Notes: generated by a model not told the origin, from the sequence alone. Shown: positions 17,513 through 26,472, counted from the stretch's first letter. The stretch: DNA of 64,000 nucleotides from Posidoniimonas polymericola (GCF_007859935.1 NZ_SJPO01000011.1:62001-126000); one strand, 5' to 3'. Program-made: numbers and translations.

Positions 17513-18892
17513 ATGATCCAACTTGACGACAGCCTCACCCCCCAGGACCTGCTGCCCGCGATCGAGAACATGTGGTCCGCCTCGGCCGACCGGCTCGACC
17601 GCATCGAGGGACGCTGGCAGGCGGGGGCGCCATCGCCGGTGTTCACGATCAAGGGCCAGTACCAGGCCCAGGGCTGGACCGACTGGACCCAGGGCTTCCA
17701 GTACGGCTCGCTGATCCTGCAGTACGACGCCACCGGCGACCGGCGGTTCCTCGAGCTCGGCCGCGACCGCACCGCTAGCTACATGGCGCCGCACGTCACG
17801 CACGCCGGCGTGCACGACCACGGTTTCAACAATATCAGCACCTACGGCGCCCTGCTGCGGCTGGCCAAGGAGGGCAAGCACGACGCCTCCGAGTGGGAAC
17901 GCCGCTTCTACGAGATGGCGATCCAGGCGAGCGGCTCGGTGCAGGCGCTCCGCTGGGCGACCACCAAGAGCGGCGGCGGCTACATCTACTCGTTCAACGG
18001 GCCGCAGTCGCTGTTTGTGGACACAATCCGCTCCTGCCGCGCGCTGGCCGTGGCGCACCAGCTCGGCCACAAGCTGATGGGCGAGCGTGACGAGCCGATC
18101 TGCCTGCTCGAGCGGATCATCAAGCACGCCCTGGCGACCGCCGAGTTCAATATCTGGTACGGCGAAGACCGCGACACGTACGACCTGCGCGGCCGCACGG
18201 CCCACGAGTCGCTGTTCAACGTGAACAACGGCGACTACCGCGCCCCGTCGACGCAGCAGGGCTACTCGCCCTTCTCGACCTGGACCCGCGGCCTCGCCTG
18301 GGCGATGGTCGGCTACCCCGAGCAGCTCGAGTGGCTCGCCACCCGGCCCGACGCCGAGCTCGAGCCCTTCGGCGGCCGCGCCGCGGTTGAGGAAGTGTTC
18401 CTCAAGGCGGCCCGCGCCACCTGCGACTTCTTCATCGAGCACACCCCGGTCTGCGGCGTGCCCTACTGGGACACCGGCGCCCCCGGCCTGGCCGCGATGG
18501 GCGACTACCTCGACCGCCCCGCCGACCCCTACAACGACCACGAGCCGGTCGACAGCTCGGCCGCCGCGATCGGCGCCCAGGGCCTGCTGCGGCTCGCCAG
18601 CGTGCTCGACGCCCGGGGCGAGTCGGTCGATGCGCAGCGTTACCGGGCGGCCGCGCTGACCTCGCTGCGGACGCTGCTCGCCGAGCCCTACTTGTCGACC
18701 GACGGTTCGCACGAAGGGTTGCTCCTGCACTCGATCTACCACCGCCCCAACGGCTGGGACTACCAGGCGCCCGACCAAGGCGTGCCCAACGGCGAGGCCT
18801 GCATGTGGGGCGACTACCACCTCCGCGAGGCCGCCCTCTTGGTCCAACGCCTGGCCAAGGGCGAACCGTACTACACCTTCTTCGGCCCCTAG
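17513..18892 (+). CDS. Glycoside hydrolase family 88-like (unsaturated glucuronyl hydrolase)
   Basis: The 459-residue protein has the six-hairpin fold signature of GH88: GQYQAQGWTDWTQGFQYGSL near the start, GFNNISTYGALLRLA, TAHESLFNVNNGDYRAPSTQ, PYNDHEPVDSSAAAIGAQGL and the tail HRPNGWDYQAP then GEACMWGDYHLREAAL. GH88 enzymes remove unsaturated uronic acids from oligosaccharides left by polysaccharide lyases. No signal peptide is visible, so it should act in the cytoplasm. I start at ATG 17513. With the SDR downstream it suggests breakdown of an algal or other acidic polysaccharide, though no lyase is in the window. Confidence 0.88.
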   Translation: MIQLDDSLTPQDLLPAIENMWSASADRLDRIEGRWQAGAPSPVFTIKGQYQAQGWTDWTQGFQYGSLILQYDATGDRRFLELGRDRTASYMAPHVTHAGVHDHGFNNISTYGALLRLAKEGKHDASEWERRFYEMAIQASGSVQALRWATTKSGGGYIYSFNGPQSLFVDTIRSCRALAVAHQLGHKLMGERDEPICLLERIIKHALATAEFNIWYGEDRDTYDLRGRTAHESLFNVNNGDYRAPSTQQGYSPFSTWTRGLAWAMVGYPEQLEWLATRPDAELEPFGGRAAVEEVFLKAARATCDFFIEHTPVCGVPYWDTGAPGLAAMGDYLDRPADPYNDHEPVDSSAAAIGAQGLLRLASVLDARGESVDAQRYRAAALTSLRTLLAEPYLSTDGSHEGLLLHSIYHRPNGWDYQAPDQGVPNGEACMWGDYHLREAALLVQRLAKGEPYYTFFGP

Positions 18893-18902
18893 ACTAACGC
18901 CG

Positions 18903-18987
18903 CTGAAAATGGGGACTGGCTCGCGACCTGCGGGCCATAAGCCCCACCGGCCAGGCGCCGAACCAGCGTGCCTGTCCCCTTTTTCAG
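18903..18987. repeat. Long imperfect palindrome (REP-like) between GH88 and SDR genes
   Basis: The arms CTGAAAATGGGGACTGGC (18903-18920) and GCCTGTCCCCTTTTTCAG (18970-18987) are near-perfect inverted repeats, and pairing continues inward (CTGGCTCG with CGAACCAG, CCTG with CAGG). The whole 85-base unit folds into one long hairpin. This is the look of a dispersed REP palindrome; a search of the rest of the genome would show whether it recurs. It ends 17 bases before the SDR start codon and could affect expression of that gene. Confidence 0.7.
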
Positions 18988-19004
18988 TGGCTGGAGCGAC
19001 AAAA

Positions 19005-19781
19005 ATGCCCACCCACGACAAACCCGTTGCGCTGGTGACCGGCGGCAGCCGCGGCATCGGCTACGGCATCGCCCAGGCGCTCGCCGCGCGAGGCATGAGC
19101 CTGGTCATCAACGGCCGCCGGCCCGAGTCCGACGTCGCCGAAGCGATCCACGGCCTCTCCCCCGCCGAGACCCTCTACTGCCAGGCCGACGTCGCCAATC
19201 TCGACGACCACGCCCGCATGCTCGACGCCATCCGCGACCGCTTCGGTCGGCTCGACGTGCTCGTGAACAACGCCGGCGTCGCGCCCGACGTGCGGGCCGA
19301 CCTGCTCGACGCATCGCCCGAGTCGTTCGACCGGCTGATCTCGATCAACCTCCGTGGGCCGTACTTCCTGACGCAGGCCGTCGCCAAGTGGATGATCGAG
19401 CAGCGGCAGCAGGACGCCGAGCGGCAGCCGACGATCGTCAACGTCTCCTCGATCAGCGCGGTAGTCGCCTCGACCAACCGCGGCGACTACTGCATCAGCA
19501 AGGCCGGCGTCGGCATGGCGACCCAGCTCTGGGCCGCCCGCCTCGGCGAGCACGGCATCCCGGTGTACGAGGTCCGCCCCGGCGTGATCCGCACCGACAT
19601 GACCGCCGGCGTGACCGACAAGTACGACAAATTGATCTCCGAGGGCCTCACCGTCGAACCCCGCTGGGGCCTGCCCGAGGACATCGGCCGAGCGGTCGCC
19701 ACGCTGGCCTCCGGCGGGCTGAGCTACGCCACCGGCAACGTCCTGTACATCGACGGCGGCCTCACCTCCCAGCGGCTGTAA
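19005..19781 (+). CDS. Short-chain dehydrogenase/reductase
   Basis: The 258-residue enzyme has the classical SDR pattern: cofactor motif ALVTGGSRGIGYGIAQAL, NNAG (VLVNNAGVAPDV), catalytic Ser in IVNVSSISAVVAS, and YCISKAG with catalytic Tyr and Lys, ending TGNVLYIDGGL. It resembles 3-ketoacyl-ACP reductase-type members, a name often given to sugar dehydrogenases. Arg in INGRRPESDV after the second strand favours NADPH. The ATG at 19005 gives the normal length. Position after GH88 suggests a role in uronate or sugar use, which is inference. Confidence 0.9.
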   Translation: MPTHDKPVALVTGGSRGIGYGIAQALAARGMSLVINGRRPESDVAEAIHGLSPAETLYCQADVANLDDHARMLDAIRDRFGRLDVLVNNAGVAPDVRADLLDASPESFDRLISINLRGPYFLTQAVAKWMIEQRQQDAERQPTIVNVSSISAVVASTNRGDYCISKAGVGMATQLWAARLGEHGIPVYEVRPGVIRTDMTAGVTDKYDKLISEGLTVEPRWGLPEDIGRAVATLASGGLSYATGNVLYIDGGLTSQRL

Positions 19782-20297
19782 ACGCCGCTTCCCTGGGCCG
19801 TGGGTTTAGTCCGGAATATCGAGCGGAGGGGACAAAACCCCGGCGGCTAGTTCATTGAGATGGCTGTAAGTCCCTTCTGTAGTCGGGTTTGCGGTGGTGG
19901 CCGCGCAGTGTCGGCGGGGGTTTTGTCCGCCGTGCGTGGGCTTAATGCCGCTGGCTTTGGAGTCCTTCGCCCGCGGTGCTACGGCCTTCTGGGGGGCTGG
20001 CGATTATGCCAACTCAGGTTTTGGCGCCCTTGGCTGTGCCGCGTGCGGAGGAGACCACCTTGCATTAGACCGCGCGGAAGTCTGCTTTTCAGCAACAATC
20101 CGGGCGAGAAGGCGGCAATCTTGGGCACCCTCGCACTGCACTATCCGTGAACGAGCATCTCTCTCCGACCCTGCCGCCGCACCGCTGGCGATCCGCAATC
20201 CCGACGGCATCCGCGAGTGTTGCGTTGGAAAGTCGTGTTGCCTATTCACAATTCCCGGCGTTATGCCGCAAGTGGGGCGCACAGCTTCACCTGCTTC
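19782..20297. other. Intergenic region with palindromic element, no gene seen
   Basis: About 515 bases lie between the SDR and the first PEP-CTERM gene. The left part holds the inverted-repeat element at 19828-19931. The remainder is of lower GC than its neighbours in places and has only short unsupported frames on both strands. It presumably includes the promoter of the PEP-CTERM gene. Confidence 0.5.
19828..19931. repeat. Inverted-repeat element of about 104 bases (MITE- or REP-like)
   Basis: The left arm GGGGACAAAACCCCGGCGG (19828-19846) is matched as a reverse complement by CGGCGGGGGTTTTGTCC (about 19913-19929), so GGACAAAACCCC occurs in opposite orientation at both ends. The inner part is not palindromic as a whole. 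It sits 46 bases past the SDR stop. The form suggests a small non-autonomous mobile palindrome; no transposase is near. Confidence 0.6.
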
Positions 20298-21026
20298 ATG
20301 AAGGCCAACCAAATGAACCAAGATTTTTTTGAATATGTTCTCGCTGCTACTCGCGTCGCGGGCCTGGCTGTGGTTTTTGTGCTGACAGAGATGACAAGCG
20401 GTGCAATCCTCTACCAAAGTGCAACGCTAGGACCCACCGGCGTGAGCCTCCAAGAGGTCCAGGACCAGATCGTCCGCGGCCGCAACATTTATCCCGGTGG
20501 GTTTCAGGGGGTGCGTTTCTACTTGCCCAGCAAGTCCAAGGTTTCCCGCGTGGGAGGTCACCTGATTGGCTTAGGGCTCGGTGGCAGCGAAGAGGGAGGA
20601 CGGGGCGATATCTTCGCGGCGGTTGTTAATTTGAGTGGTGAATCCGATATGCCCGACTCGGCCGATTTTTCGACGCCGGATTTCTTAGGCAGCACGCTCA
20701 TCACGCCGCCGCGCACATCCGCCGATGTGTACGGCGAACTGCGCCTCACTCTCGACGCTGGCTGGTACGCTCTGGTTCTCGGCGGCGGATTCTTGGGGTC
20801 AGACCGCGGCCTCGGCTTCGCCGCGGCTGTGCAGAACAATCCAAGTACAGGCGATCCCAGATACATTGGATGGCAGTCTCCCTACGATGGAATTGACTGG
20901 ACCGAGGGAGGCGTTTACGATCGCAACCAGCGCTTCGTGGTGGAGGGCGTTGTTGTGCCAGAGCCCGGTTCGGGCGCACTGCTCTGGTGCCTGGTGGTCG
21001 GCGCATGGTGGCGTTCCCGCCATTAG
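20298..21026 (+). CDS. PEP-CTERM sorting domain protein (first paralog)
   Basis: From the ATG at 20298 (a second at 20313 is equally possible) the product is about 242 residues. It has an N-terminal hydrophobic signal (VAGLAVVFVLTEMTSGA), a beta-rich body (ILYQSATLGPTGVSLQEV; VRFYLPSKSKVSRVGGHLIG; GWYALVLGGGFLGSDRGLGF) and a C-terminal PEP-CTERM tail: VVPEPGSGALLWCLVVGAWW then RSRH. PEP-CTERM proteins are exported and processed by exosortase. The body is shared with the next gene. Function of the body is unknown. Confidence 0.85.
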   Translation: MKANQMNQDFFEYVLAATRVAGLAVVFVLTEMTSGAILYQSATLGPTGVSLQEVQDQIVRGRNIYPGGFQGVRFYLPSKSKVSRVGGHLIGLGLGGSEEGGRGDIFAAVVNLSGESDMPDSADFSTPDFLGSTLITPPRTSADVYGELRLTLDAGWYALVLGGGFLGSDRGLGFAAAVQNNPSTGDPRYIGWQSPYDGIDWTEGGVYDRNQRFVVEGVVVPEPGSGALLWCLVVGAWWRSRH

Positions 21027-21154
21027 TAGCAATACGTTGCCACCGACACGAAGCTTAATCGTCGCCTGCTAACGGATCGTGCTGGCTGTACGCTACATCG
21101 GCGAGAACCCCCAAGGCCCGCAAACGATCTCAACTCTTGAATCCAACTGCTACC

Positions 21155-21883
21155 ATGTACGACGCAGCGTTTCCTAACTCAACCAGGCTCTTCAACGCAC
21201 TGAAGTCGGCCACGTTGTGTCTCGTGGCTCTTGCGACGTTTTCAGACAGGGCGCCCGCGGTCCTGCTATACGAGACCAGCATACTGGGTCCGACAGGGAT
21301 CACGGCTCAGCAGTTTCTTAACCAAGAGGTGCCTGGGACGTCGATTTCATCCGACGTTTTTCAGGCGGCGAGGTTCTATCTGCCGCAAGCCTCCAGGGTC
21401 GCCGCTATCGGGGGGCACGTGATTGGCCTGGGAGCAAACGGCCCCGCCAATGGGCCACGTGTCACCATTTTCGGAGCGATTGTCGCGCTCGACGATGAAA
21501 CGGACTTCCCCGATTCGTTCGACCTATCCACACCCGATGTCAAAGGTGTAACCTTGATCGATCTACCGGAGAACTCCGACGTGGCGTTTGGATCGCTGGA
21601 CGTGCCCCTGCAACAGGGGTGGTACGCAATGGTGTTCGGCACGGGACTTTTCGGCTCGGACAAGAGCCTCGGCATTGGAGGTGCGGCACGAAACAACCTG
21701 GACCACGCCCACGCCAACTACATTTTCCGTAGCGGCAACGTGCCCGGAACTGGCTGGTCGAACCAGTACACCACGTTTAGAAACCACTACTTCGCGGTTC
21801 AGGGCGACATCATCCCCGAGCCCGGAGCGTGCGCGCTGCTCTCGTGCCTGCTGGCCGTGCTTGTCATTCGGGTCAGGCGGTGA
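21155..21883 (+). CDS. PEP-CTERM sorting domain protein (second paralog)
   Basis: The 242-residue product aligns with the preceding gene along its whole length: LLYETSILGPTGITAQQF, ARFYLPQASRVAAIGGHVIG, FPDSFDLSTPDVKGVTLI, GWYAMVFGTGLFGSDKSLGI. It has a signal peptide (SATLCLVALATFSDRAPA) and the tail IIPEPGACALLSCLLAVLVI then RVRR. I use the ATG at 21155 rather than an upstream TTG at 21137. The pair probably arose by tandem duplication. There is no exosortase or other sorting gene here. Confidence 0.85.
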   Translation: MYDAAFPNSTRLFNALKSATLCLVALATFSDRAPAVLLYETSILGPTGITAQQFLNQEVPGTSISSDVFQAARFYLPQASRVAAIGGHVIGLGANGPANGPRVTIFGAIVALDDETDFPDSFDLSTPDVKGVTLIDLPENSDVAFGSLDVPLQQGWYAMVFGTGLFGSDKSLGIGGAARNNLDHAHANYIFRSGNVPGTGWSNQYTTFRNHYFAVQGDIIPEPGACALLSCLLAVLVIRVRR

Positions 21884-21991
21884 CGCGATGAGGCCTGCAA
21901 GGTTTGCCAGCTATTGAGCGGCCGTCAGACGCCTCTTCTGGGCCCTGGGAGCGACTAGTCGCCCGCGTCCCGGCAGCACGGCAAGCCCCTC

Positions 21992-22276
21992 TTAGTGCTT
22001 GTAAACCTTGTGCTGCGGCCGGCCCGACAGGATCTGCTCCTTACCCCAGGTTGTGACATCCTTGAAGGCCTGGCTGCGGATGAAGTCGGTGAAGGCCTGC
22101 TCGCTCGACCACTCGCTGGTGATTAGGTACGAGGCGTCGTCCGCGACGTCCTTCCACAGGGTAGAGCTGTCGTGGCCCTCGGCCGCCTTGAGCGCGTCGA
22201 TGACCCCGGCAAACTTCTCCTCAAAGTCGGCCTGCTTCCCCTCGATCACGTGATAGTTCATGCCGACAGTAATCAT
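21992..22276 (-). CDS. Antibiotic biosynthesis monooxygenase (ABM) domain protein
   Basis: The 94-residue protein is a single ABM-type ferredoxin-like fold: MITVGMNYHVIEGKQADFEE, then LKAAEGHDSSTLWKDVAD, SYLITSEWSSEQAFTDFIRS. Proteins of this family include heme-degrading and quinol monooxygenases, but many have no known substrate. It lacks clear heme-ligand context and stands alone, so only the fold is assigned. Confidence 0.8.
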   Translation of the reverse strand: MITVGMNYHVIEGKQADFEEKFAGVIDALKAAEGHDSSTLWKDVADDASYLITSEWSSEQAFTDFIRSQAFKDVTTWGKEQILSGRPQHKVYKH

Positions 22277-22636
22277 GGGAAAGCACTCCGTGTAGATAGG
22301 TGAAGAATCAGCGGCGGCCTCGCGGGGCCACCGCAGACACTATCTGCCAATCACGCGGACGCCACAAGGCCCGGCGACTTTGGGACGGATTTCTCACGCT
22401 CCTGAGGGAGAGAAGCTGCGGCCGATCGACGGCATTGCCATCTGCTGGCTGCCACCAGTCGCCACTCCAACACGTAGCGGCGAATGAGTAGGCGTAGAGA
22501 CGACGGTGCTCGGCCAATCCCCCCTGGCAATCCGAAACCCGACGGCTTCCACCGACGGTTGCTGGACGGGATCTGTGGCAAGCCGGCCTTAGAAGAGTCA
22601 TGCCGCGGTGAGCGCGTGACCGGCCAAGAGCGATGC
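22277..22636. other. Intergenic region without a gene
   Basis: This 360-base stretch has only unsupported short frames. It contains a copy of the 11-mer GGATTTCTCAC (22387-22397, followed by G) that also begins the palindrome at 22922, so part of it may be a decayed repeat copy. Confidence 0.4.
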
Positions 22637-22831
22637 CTAGCTGGCCATCTCCGCCCGGATCTCGGCCTCGTCCTCTAGCACGCCGTCGATCAGCGTGCGG
22701 ATCTTGTCCTCGCTGACGGCGCAGATCGAGTCGCCATCGACGCACGCGCACCAGTGCTCGGTCGGCTCGCCAGAAGGATCCTTGATCGTTTCGCAGGTGA
22801 GTTCGATGCCGCGGTGCTGGGGTTGGCTCAT
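22637..22831 (-). CDS. Small acidic protein of unknown function
   Basis: A 64-residue frame with start MSQPQHRGIELTCETIKD and acidic C-terminal helix (LIDGVLEDEAEIRAEMAS). It contains three Cys (TCET, WCACVDGDSIC has the rest) and no signal peptide. The composition and codon usage look protein-like, and it is bounded by non-coding DNA, but I do not recognise a family. A chance frame is possible. Confidence 0.5.
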   Translation of the reverse strand: MSQPQHRGIELTCETIKDPSGEPTEHWCACVDGDSICAVSEDKIRTLIDGVLEDEAEIRAEMAS

Positions 22832-22921
22832 GGTGCGTTCCGTAGACGGGCGGAGTGGGTGACGGTGAGACCAGCTCGTCTCTCGCAGAAAACCCTATCA
22901 CTTGTGGGGAGCGGCCCCCAA

Positions 22922-22969
22922 GGATTTCTCACCGGCTGCGTAGTTTCCACTACGGCCGCGTGAGAAACC
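22922..22969. repeat. Palindromic hairpin element
   Basis: GGATTTCTCACCGGCTGCG (from 22922) pairs with its near reverse complement ending at 22969 around a TTCC loop; roughly 21 of 22 positions pair with minor mismatches. The outer GGATTTCTCAC sequence recurs at 22387, 535 bases away. It lies between the DUF1080 gene end and the small protein gene and may be a dispersed repeat or a bidirectional terminator. Confidence 0.6.
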
Positions 22970-23023
22970 GACGCCGCCTCCGCAAGGTTTGCCCGATGAT
23001 GAGGCCGTCCGCCGCAGCGGCGG

Positions 23024-23626
23024 CTAGTCGAGCTCGGCGATGCGGATGTTGCGGAAATCAATCGCCATCTCGCGCTGGGCGTGCAGCTGCAGGCCGATCG
23101 GGCCGGTCTTGTCGGCGGTGTCGGACTCGTACGACATCACGTGCGCGCCGTTCAGCCACACGTCGTACCGCGAGCCGACGGCCACCAGCGTCATCGCGTT
23201 CCAGTCGTCCTGCTTGAGCAGTTCGCTGATCCGCTCGGCCTCGACCGGGTAGCCCTTGCCGGCGATGTAGGGCGAGCAGGTCATGTCGCGCTTCAGCGAG
23301 CCGGAGATGCCGATCTGGATCTGGTCGGTCTCGTTGCGGACGAACACGCCGGAGTCGACGTTCCCCTCGCCGAAGCGGAACTCGATCTGCATCACGAAGT
23401 CGCCGTACGACTGCTCGGTCCACAGGATCGACGGCTGCTGCTTGGGGTCGTTCTTGACGCTCAGCACCCCGTCGTCGGCGGACCACCACAGGTTCTCGGC
23501 CTCCTTGGTCTTCCAGCCCGACAGGTCCTGGCCGTTAAACGCCGAGGGGAGTTCGTCGGCTGCCGCGAACGGGACCAGGACGAGGGTGGCCAGGACAGTG
23601 AGCACGAGGTTGCGGTAGGCTTGCAT
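23024..23626 (-). CDS. Secreted DUF1080 (3-keto-disaccharide hydrolase-like) protein
   Basis: The 200-residue protein has a signal peptide (LVLTVLATLVLVPFAAA) and one DUF1080 domain: FNGQDLSGWKTKEAENLWWS, FVMQIEFRFGEGNVDSGVFV, DDWNAMTLVAVGSRYDVWLN and IGLQLHAQREMAIDFRNIRI. The family has a concanavalin-like fold and is very expanded in planctomycetes; some members cleave 3-keto-glycosides. Substrate here is unknown. It stands alone on the minus strand. Confidence 0.88.
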   Translation of the reverse strand: MQAYRNLVLTVLATLVLVPFAAADELPSAFNGQDLSGWKTKEAENLWWSADDGVLSVKNDPKQQPSILWTEQSYGDFVMQIEFRFGEGNVDSGVFVRNETDQIQIGISGSLKRDMTCSPYIAGKGYPVEAERISELLKQDDWNAMTLVAVGSRYDVWLNGAHVMSYESDTADKTGPIGLQLHAQREMAIDFRNIRIAELD

Positions 23627-23739
23627 GAAGTCGCTTCAGAGAAGGAGAGATTGGCGAGTCGCGCCGCAGGCAGACAGCGGTCCGCGGCGTCGCTTCATGG
23701 TGAGGCGCCGCAGCGCACGATGCAAGAGTGCGGCTTAAT

Positions 23740-26472
23740 TCAGGCCGCCTTCTCGGTAGGTTCTTCCGGCTGCTGCTCCTCGGCCTCAGAAACCGCCTCG
23801 TTGGTCTTCGAGAGCTCGGCGCTAAACTCCTGCTTCCCCGGGTGCTCGCGGACCAGGGTCTTGAGCGTCTGCTGCGACGCCCTCAGGGTCGCGAGTCCGG
23901 CGTCCCGGTCGCCCAGTTCCAGTTGCAGGCGCCCCGCCTCGCGTTGGGCGGCGCCGAGGTCGCGGCGTTGACGTGGGGTTGGCGACTCCTCCGGCGGGAC
24001 GTCGAGCAGCTCGATGGCCGAGTGCAGCTCGTCGAGCGCCTGCTCGGGCTGGCCCACGCCGGTGAGCAGCATGCCGAGGTTCATCCGCACGCCGGCCAGG
24101 TCGAGCTGGTACGCCGTGACTTCGGGGTTGCGGATGACGAGGCTGGTCATCAGCTCGGCGGCGGCGCGGTACTCGGTGATTGCTGCGTCGGTCTCGTTCC
24201 GGGCGGCGTGGATGTCGGCCAGGACCCTTCGGCAGGTCGCCAGCCGCGACACGTTGGTGATGTCGGCCGGCGCGGCGGTGTTGGCGGCCTCGAACCTAGC
24301 GATGGCGTCGCGGAGGGCGTCCGCGGCCTCGTCGGGCTGCTGGATCTGCAGCAGGACCAACCCGGTGTTGAGGGCGCCCATGCCCATGTCACGCATCAAC
24401 AGCGCATTGGGGCTGTCGTCGTCGGCGTGGGCGAGGCGGATGGCCTGCGCGTGACGCAGCCGCTCGAGCGCCTCCTGCTGATCGCCGTGCGACGCAAACA
24501 GCAAGCCGACGTTCATCACGCTGCTGGCCAATTCGCGGGCCCGCTCGGCCGAGTCGGGCTGCTGCTCGGCGAGCCGTTGGCGGATAGCGATCGCCTGCTC
24601 GTAGTAGTCGAACGCCTCGTCGGGCCGCTGCAGCTTCTGGTGGGCCCGGCCCAGGGCGTTGAGCGTCAGCGCGTACTGAACCGCGGCCTCGGGCGGGGCG
24701 TTGGGCGCCTCGGCCAGCTGCTGCTGGACCTGGGCCGCCTGCTCGTAGTGCGGCACGGCCTCGGCCGGGTCGTCGACGACCTCGGTGATCTTGCCGACGT
24801 AGAAGTGGGCCGCGGCGACCTCGCCCCGCAGCAGCTGGTCTTCCGAACTCTCGGCGAGGAAGCCCTGGTAGTAGTCGAGCGCCTGCCGCAAGAGGTCGTT
24901 GCGGAGCGGCTGCATGCCGGGCTCGTTGAGCAGGGTTTCTTCACTCACGCGGACGTAGTAGTCGCGGACCGCCTGGCGGGCCAGCGCGGCGTTCTCCTCT
25001 GCCCGCTCGCGTTGGACGACCGCCTCGCGCAGGTTGTCGTCGGCCAGCAGCTTGGCGGCGGTGATCTTCTGGTTGGCCGAGCTGAGCAGCGCCACCCCTA
25101 CCGACAGCGCGGCCACCGCCACCACGGCGGCGGTCATCACGCTCAGCGCCAACGCCCGGTGACGGCGGACCCACCGCCAGAACCGCGCGGGCAGCGGCTC
25201 GTCGTAGGTCAGCACCGGCTCGTCGGCCAGCCACCGCTCGACCTCGAGCCCCAGCTCGCCCGCTGTTGGGTAGCGGTCGGTCTGGTCGGTCGCCATCGCC
25301 TTCTCGCAGATCGCCGCCAGCGGCTTGGGGACGTTCGCCGACCGCTGCCGCGGCGGCGCGAACGCCCCGCTGCGGACGTCGGCCAGCAGGTTGGCGTTGC
25401 TGGGGTCGAACGGCGGCGACCCGGTCAGCAGCTGGTAGAGCGTCGCGCCCAGGCAGTAGACGTCCGTGGTAGGGCCGATCTGGTCGAGCCGCCCGCTCGC
25501 CTGCTCGGGGCTCATGTAGATCGGCGTGCCGATGACGCGGCCGTCGGCCGTCATGTTGACCGGCGTCTTGCCGGACAGCTCGACCACCGGCGCCGAGCCG
25601 GCAAGCTCCCCGGCGTTGTTCTCGCCCGAGGCCTTGGCCAGGCCCCAGTCGACGACCAGGGTCTCGCCGTAGTCGCCGAGCATGATGTTGCTCGGTTTCA
25701 GGTCGCGGTGCAGCACGCCGCGGCTGTGGGCGTAGTGGATCGTCTGGCAGACGTCGACGAAACAGCCCAGGAGCTGGCGGAAGCGGAGCGGCTGCTTCGC
25801 GGCCGGCAGCCGCTTGTAGGCCTCGAGGGCCTGCTGCAGGTCGGCACCGTGGATAAACCGCATCGCGTAGTAGGGCCGGCCGTCCTCGTACTGGCCCAGG
25901 CTGTACACCGGCACCACGCCGGGGTGCTCGAGCGCGCCGGTGATCTCGGCCTCGCGGACAAACCGGCGGCGGTGGTGCTGGTCGTCGGCGGCGGCCGGCA
26001 GGATCTCCTTGAGCGCGACCTCGCGGTTGAAGTCGGAGTCTCGAGCGACCGAAACCAAGCCGAGTCCGCCCTGCTGGTGCGGGCGGAGGATGGTGAAGCG
26101 TCGCGCCTCGAACGAGGCGAGTTGCCGCGTCGAGGAGTCGCTGGTGACAAACGGGTCTTCGCCAGAACCGCCGCCGGTCTGGGGCGCGGACGGCGCGGTG
26201 GTGATGTCGCCGTCGAGCAGCTGTTGCAGCTCGAGCGGCAGCGAGGCGACCGCGCGGCTGGCGTTGCCGCCGGCATTGGCCAGGTTGTCTTGGACCGCCT
26301 GCTCGATCGCCTGGGCGCCGGCCGACGTCAGCACGCCGAGCCGCCCCAGGCGTTCCCGCAGCGAACCCTGCCCGTCGAGCTGAGCCGCGTCCGCCAGGTG
26401 GTCCGGCGTGACGAGGCCGAGCTGCACCGCGGCGGCGCCGAACAGCAGGTCGAGGTCGGAGGTAGAGTCCAT
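23740..26472 (-). CDS. Membrane-anchored Ser/Thr protein kinase with TPR region
   Basis: The 910-residue protein begins with about 110 residues of unknown role, then a Hanks-type kinase (about 125-420). Visible are the ATP-binding Lys155 in EVALKEIL, HRDLKPSN at 255-262, DWG (275-277) instead of DFG, and GTPIYMSPEQASG. The glycine loop is poor (QQGGLGLVSVA). A single membrane segment follows (about 441-463, SVMTAAVVAVAALSVGVALL), then a long helical TPR-like array (about 530-880). The kinase should face the cytoplasm and the TPR region the periplasm. It lies downstream of two outer-membrane-like genes. Targets are not known. Confidence 0.93.
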   Translation of the reverse strand: MDSTSDLDLLFGAAAVQLGLVTPDHLADAAQLDGQGSLRERLGRLGVLTSAGAQAIEQAVQDNLANAGGNASRAVASLPLELQQLLDGDITTAPSAPQTGGGSGEDPFVTSDSSTRQLASFEARRFTILRPHQQGGLGLVSVARDSDFNREVALKEILPAAADDQHHRRRFVREAEITGALEHPGVVPVYSLGQYEDGRPYYAMRFIHGADLQQALEAYKRLPAAKQPLRFRQLLGCFVDVCQTIHYAHSRGVLHRDLKPSNIMLGDYGETLVVDWGLAKASGENNAGELAGSAPVVELSGKTPVNMTADGRVIGTPIYMSPEQASGRLDQIGPTTDVYCLGATLYQLLTGSPPFDPSNANLLADVRSGAFAPPRQRSANVPKPLAAICEKAMATDQTDRYPTAGELGLEVERWLADEPVLTYDEPLPARFWRWVRRHRALALSVMTAAVVAVAALSVGVALLSSANQKITAAKLLADDNLREAVVQRERAEENAALARQAVRDYYVRVSEETLLNEPGMQPLRNDLLRQALDYYQGFLAESSEDQLLRGEVAAAHFYVGKITEVVDDPAEAVPHYEQAAQVQQQLAEAPNAPPEAAVQYALTLNALGRAHQKLQRPDEAFDYYEQAIAIRQRLAEQQPDSAERARELASSVMNVGLLFASHGDQQEALERLRHAQAIRLAHADDDSPNALLMRDMGMGALNTGLVLLQIQQPDEAADALRDAIARFEAANTAAPADITNVSRLATCRRVLADIHAARNETDAAITEYRAAAELMTSLVIRNPEVTAYQLDLAGVRMNLGMLLTGVGQPEQALDELHSAIELLDVPPEESPTPRQRRDLGAAQREAGRLQLELGDRDAGLATLRASQQTLKTLVREHPGKQEFSAELSKTNEAVSEAEEQQPEEPTEKAA

